DNA from: an uncultured Lachnospiraceae bacterium
GTDB lineage: Bacteria > Bacillota > Clostridia > Lachnospirales > Lachnospiraceae
Direction of reading: 5' to 3'
Length of the DNA: 6,401 nt
NCBI GenBank assembly: GCA_905233835.1
Contig: CAJOGB010000099.1
Span: 1-6,401, forward strand
Shown here: positions 6,010 through 6,401 of the stretch, in pieces
How positions within the stretch are numbered: position 1 is the first letter of the stretch
How the letters are laid out: each line of letters begins with the position of its first letter
Notes under the pieces: model-generated
What the model saw: the letters and a program-made list of their open reading frames with translations, nothing else
What the model was told of the DNA's origin: nothing
Databases searched by the model: none
Position numbers and translations under genes: made by a program

Positions 6010-6401
6010 ATGAAGGACCTAAAACACTTATATTACTTTGAGAAACTTCTCGAAGATGCAAATAATGAATTGATCCGTGAGGCAAAAGATGCCGGCGATA
6101 TCTGTGTCGGAACCGTTTGTGAAAATGTTCCGGAACCGTTATTAAATCTTCCGGGAACTTTTTCTGCCAGACTTCGTGCACCGAGAACCGGTTCCATGGA
6201 GATGGCGACTTATTATTTGACCAGCTTCTTGTGCGAGTATTCAAGAGCTCTTTTGGAGCGTGCCATCGAGGGAGGATTCAACTTCTTGGATTGCTTAATT
6301 GCTCCGGATGGTTGTACCATGATTAACCGCTGTGTGGAGAACATGGAACTTCTTAAGACCATGGGTCAGGGAAATGATAAATTCTTCCACGAGTATATGG
6401 A
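6010..6401 (+). CDS. 2-hydroxyacyl-CoA dehydratase D-component / double-cubane family protein (3' truncated by window)
   Basis: Only the first 130 residues are inside the window. The start has a strong AGGGGG (5998-6003) six bases upstream and lies 16 bases after the ATPase stop, so the two are one operon. The visible part resembles the N-terminal Rossmann-like domain of the HgdB/BcrC/double-cubane family: an entry Cys in VCENVPEPLLNLPG (Cys37), Cys75 in TSFLCEYSRALLERA, and Cys102 in FLDCLIAPDGCTMINRC. Spacing of Cys37, Cys75 and Cys102 fits the three Cys ligands that hold a [4Fe-4S] cluster in these proteins; Cys32, Cys95 and Cys108 are additional. Family members catalyse, or supply electrons for, difficult ATP-driven reductions or radical dehydrations. 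They normally rely on an ASKHA-type activase, which is not seen here but could lie downstream. Substrate cannot be told from this fragment. Confidence 0.8.
   Translation, partial: MKDLKHLYYFEKLLEDANNELIREAKDAGDICVGTVCENVPEPLLNLPGTFSARLRAPRTGSMEMATYYLTSFLCEYSRALLERAIEGGFNFLDCLIAPDGCTMINRCVENMELLKTMGQGNDKFFHEYM

Noticed and set aside
5990..6244. Minus-strand open frame opposite the dehydratase-like gene
   Set aside because: It overlaps the well-supported plus-strand gene with its strong ribosome binding site and conserved cysteines.

Overview
The window looks like a chromosomal segment from an anaerobic, low-to-moderate GC Firmicute, most likely Clostridia of the Lachnospiraceae type. This is inferred from the style of the OmpR regulator and histidine kinase, the clostridial chemoreceptor signalling domain, strong AGGGG-type ribosome binding sites, and a 2-hydroxyacyl-CoA dehydratase-family gene next to a CooC-type ATPase. 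No tRNA, rRNA, CRISPR array, insertion sequence or phage gene was seen.

Layout. Bases 1-855 (+) are the 3' part of a methyl-accepting chemotaxis protein. It converges on an acyltransferase-3 membrane protein gene (886-1902, -). One hairpin at 874-910 can terminate both, and the acyltransferase stop codon lies inside it. The 1903-2058 gap is a divergent control region. It has a good sigma-A promoter for the acyltransferase very close to its start codon, a weaker promoter for the response regulator, and TCTTAA direct repeats of the kind bound by OmpR/PhoB regulators. The intact response regulator (2059-2772, +) is followed by its cognate sensor kinase gene (about 2793-5051, +), which is broken twice. 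A +1 frame change inside 4246-4253 separates the membrane sensor half from the catalytic half. A second lesion near 4881 (about 19 nt missing by comparison with the family pattern) puts the last part of the ATPase domain into another frame. A terminator at 5110-5139 ends this unit.

From 5229 a second + strand operon starts: a CooC/MinD-type ATPase with the CXC metal-binding motif (5229-5993), then, 16 bases later, a protein of the 2-hydroxyacyl-CoA dehydratase D-component / double-cubane family, cut off by the window end (6010-6401).

How the genes fit together. The regulator, and its kinase when intact, would be an envelope-sensing two-component system that may control itself and the divergent acyltransferase. 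The last two genes form a separate metabolic or metallocentre unit in which a P-loop ATPase probably serves an iron-sulfur enzyme. That pair is the best candidate here for a poorly described system. The broken kinase is the clearest anomaly.
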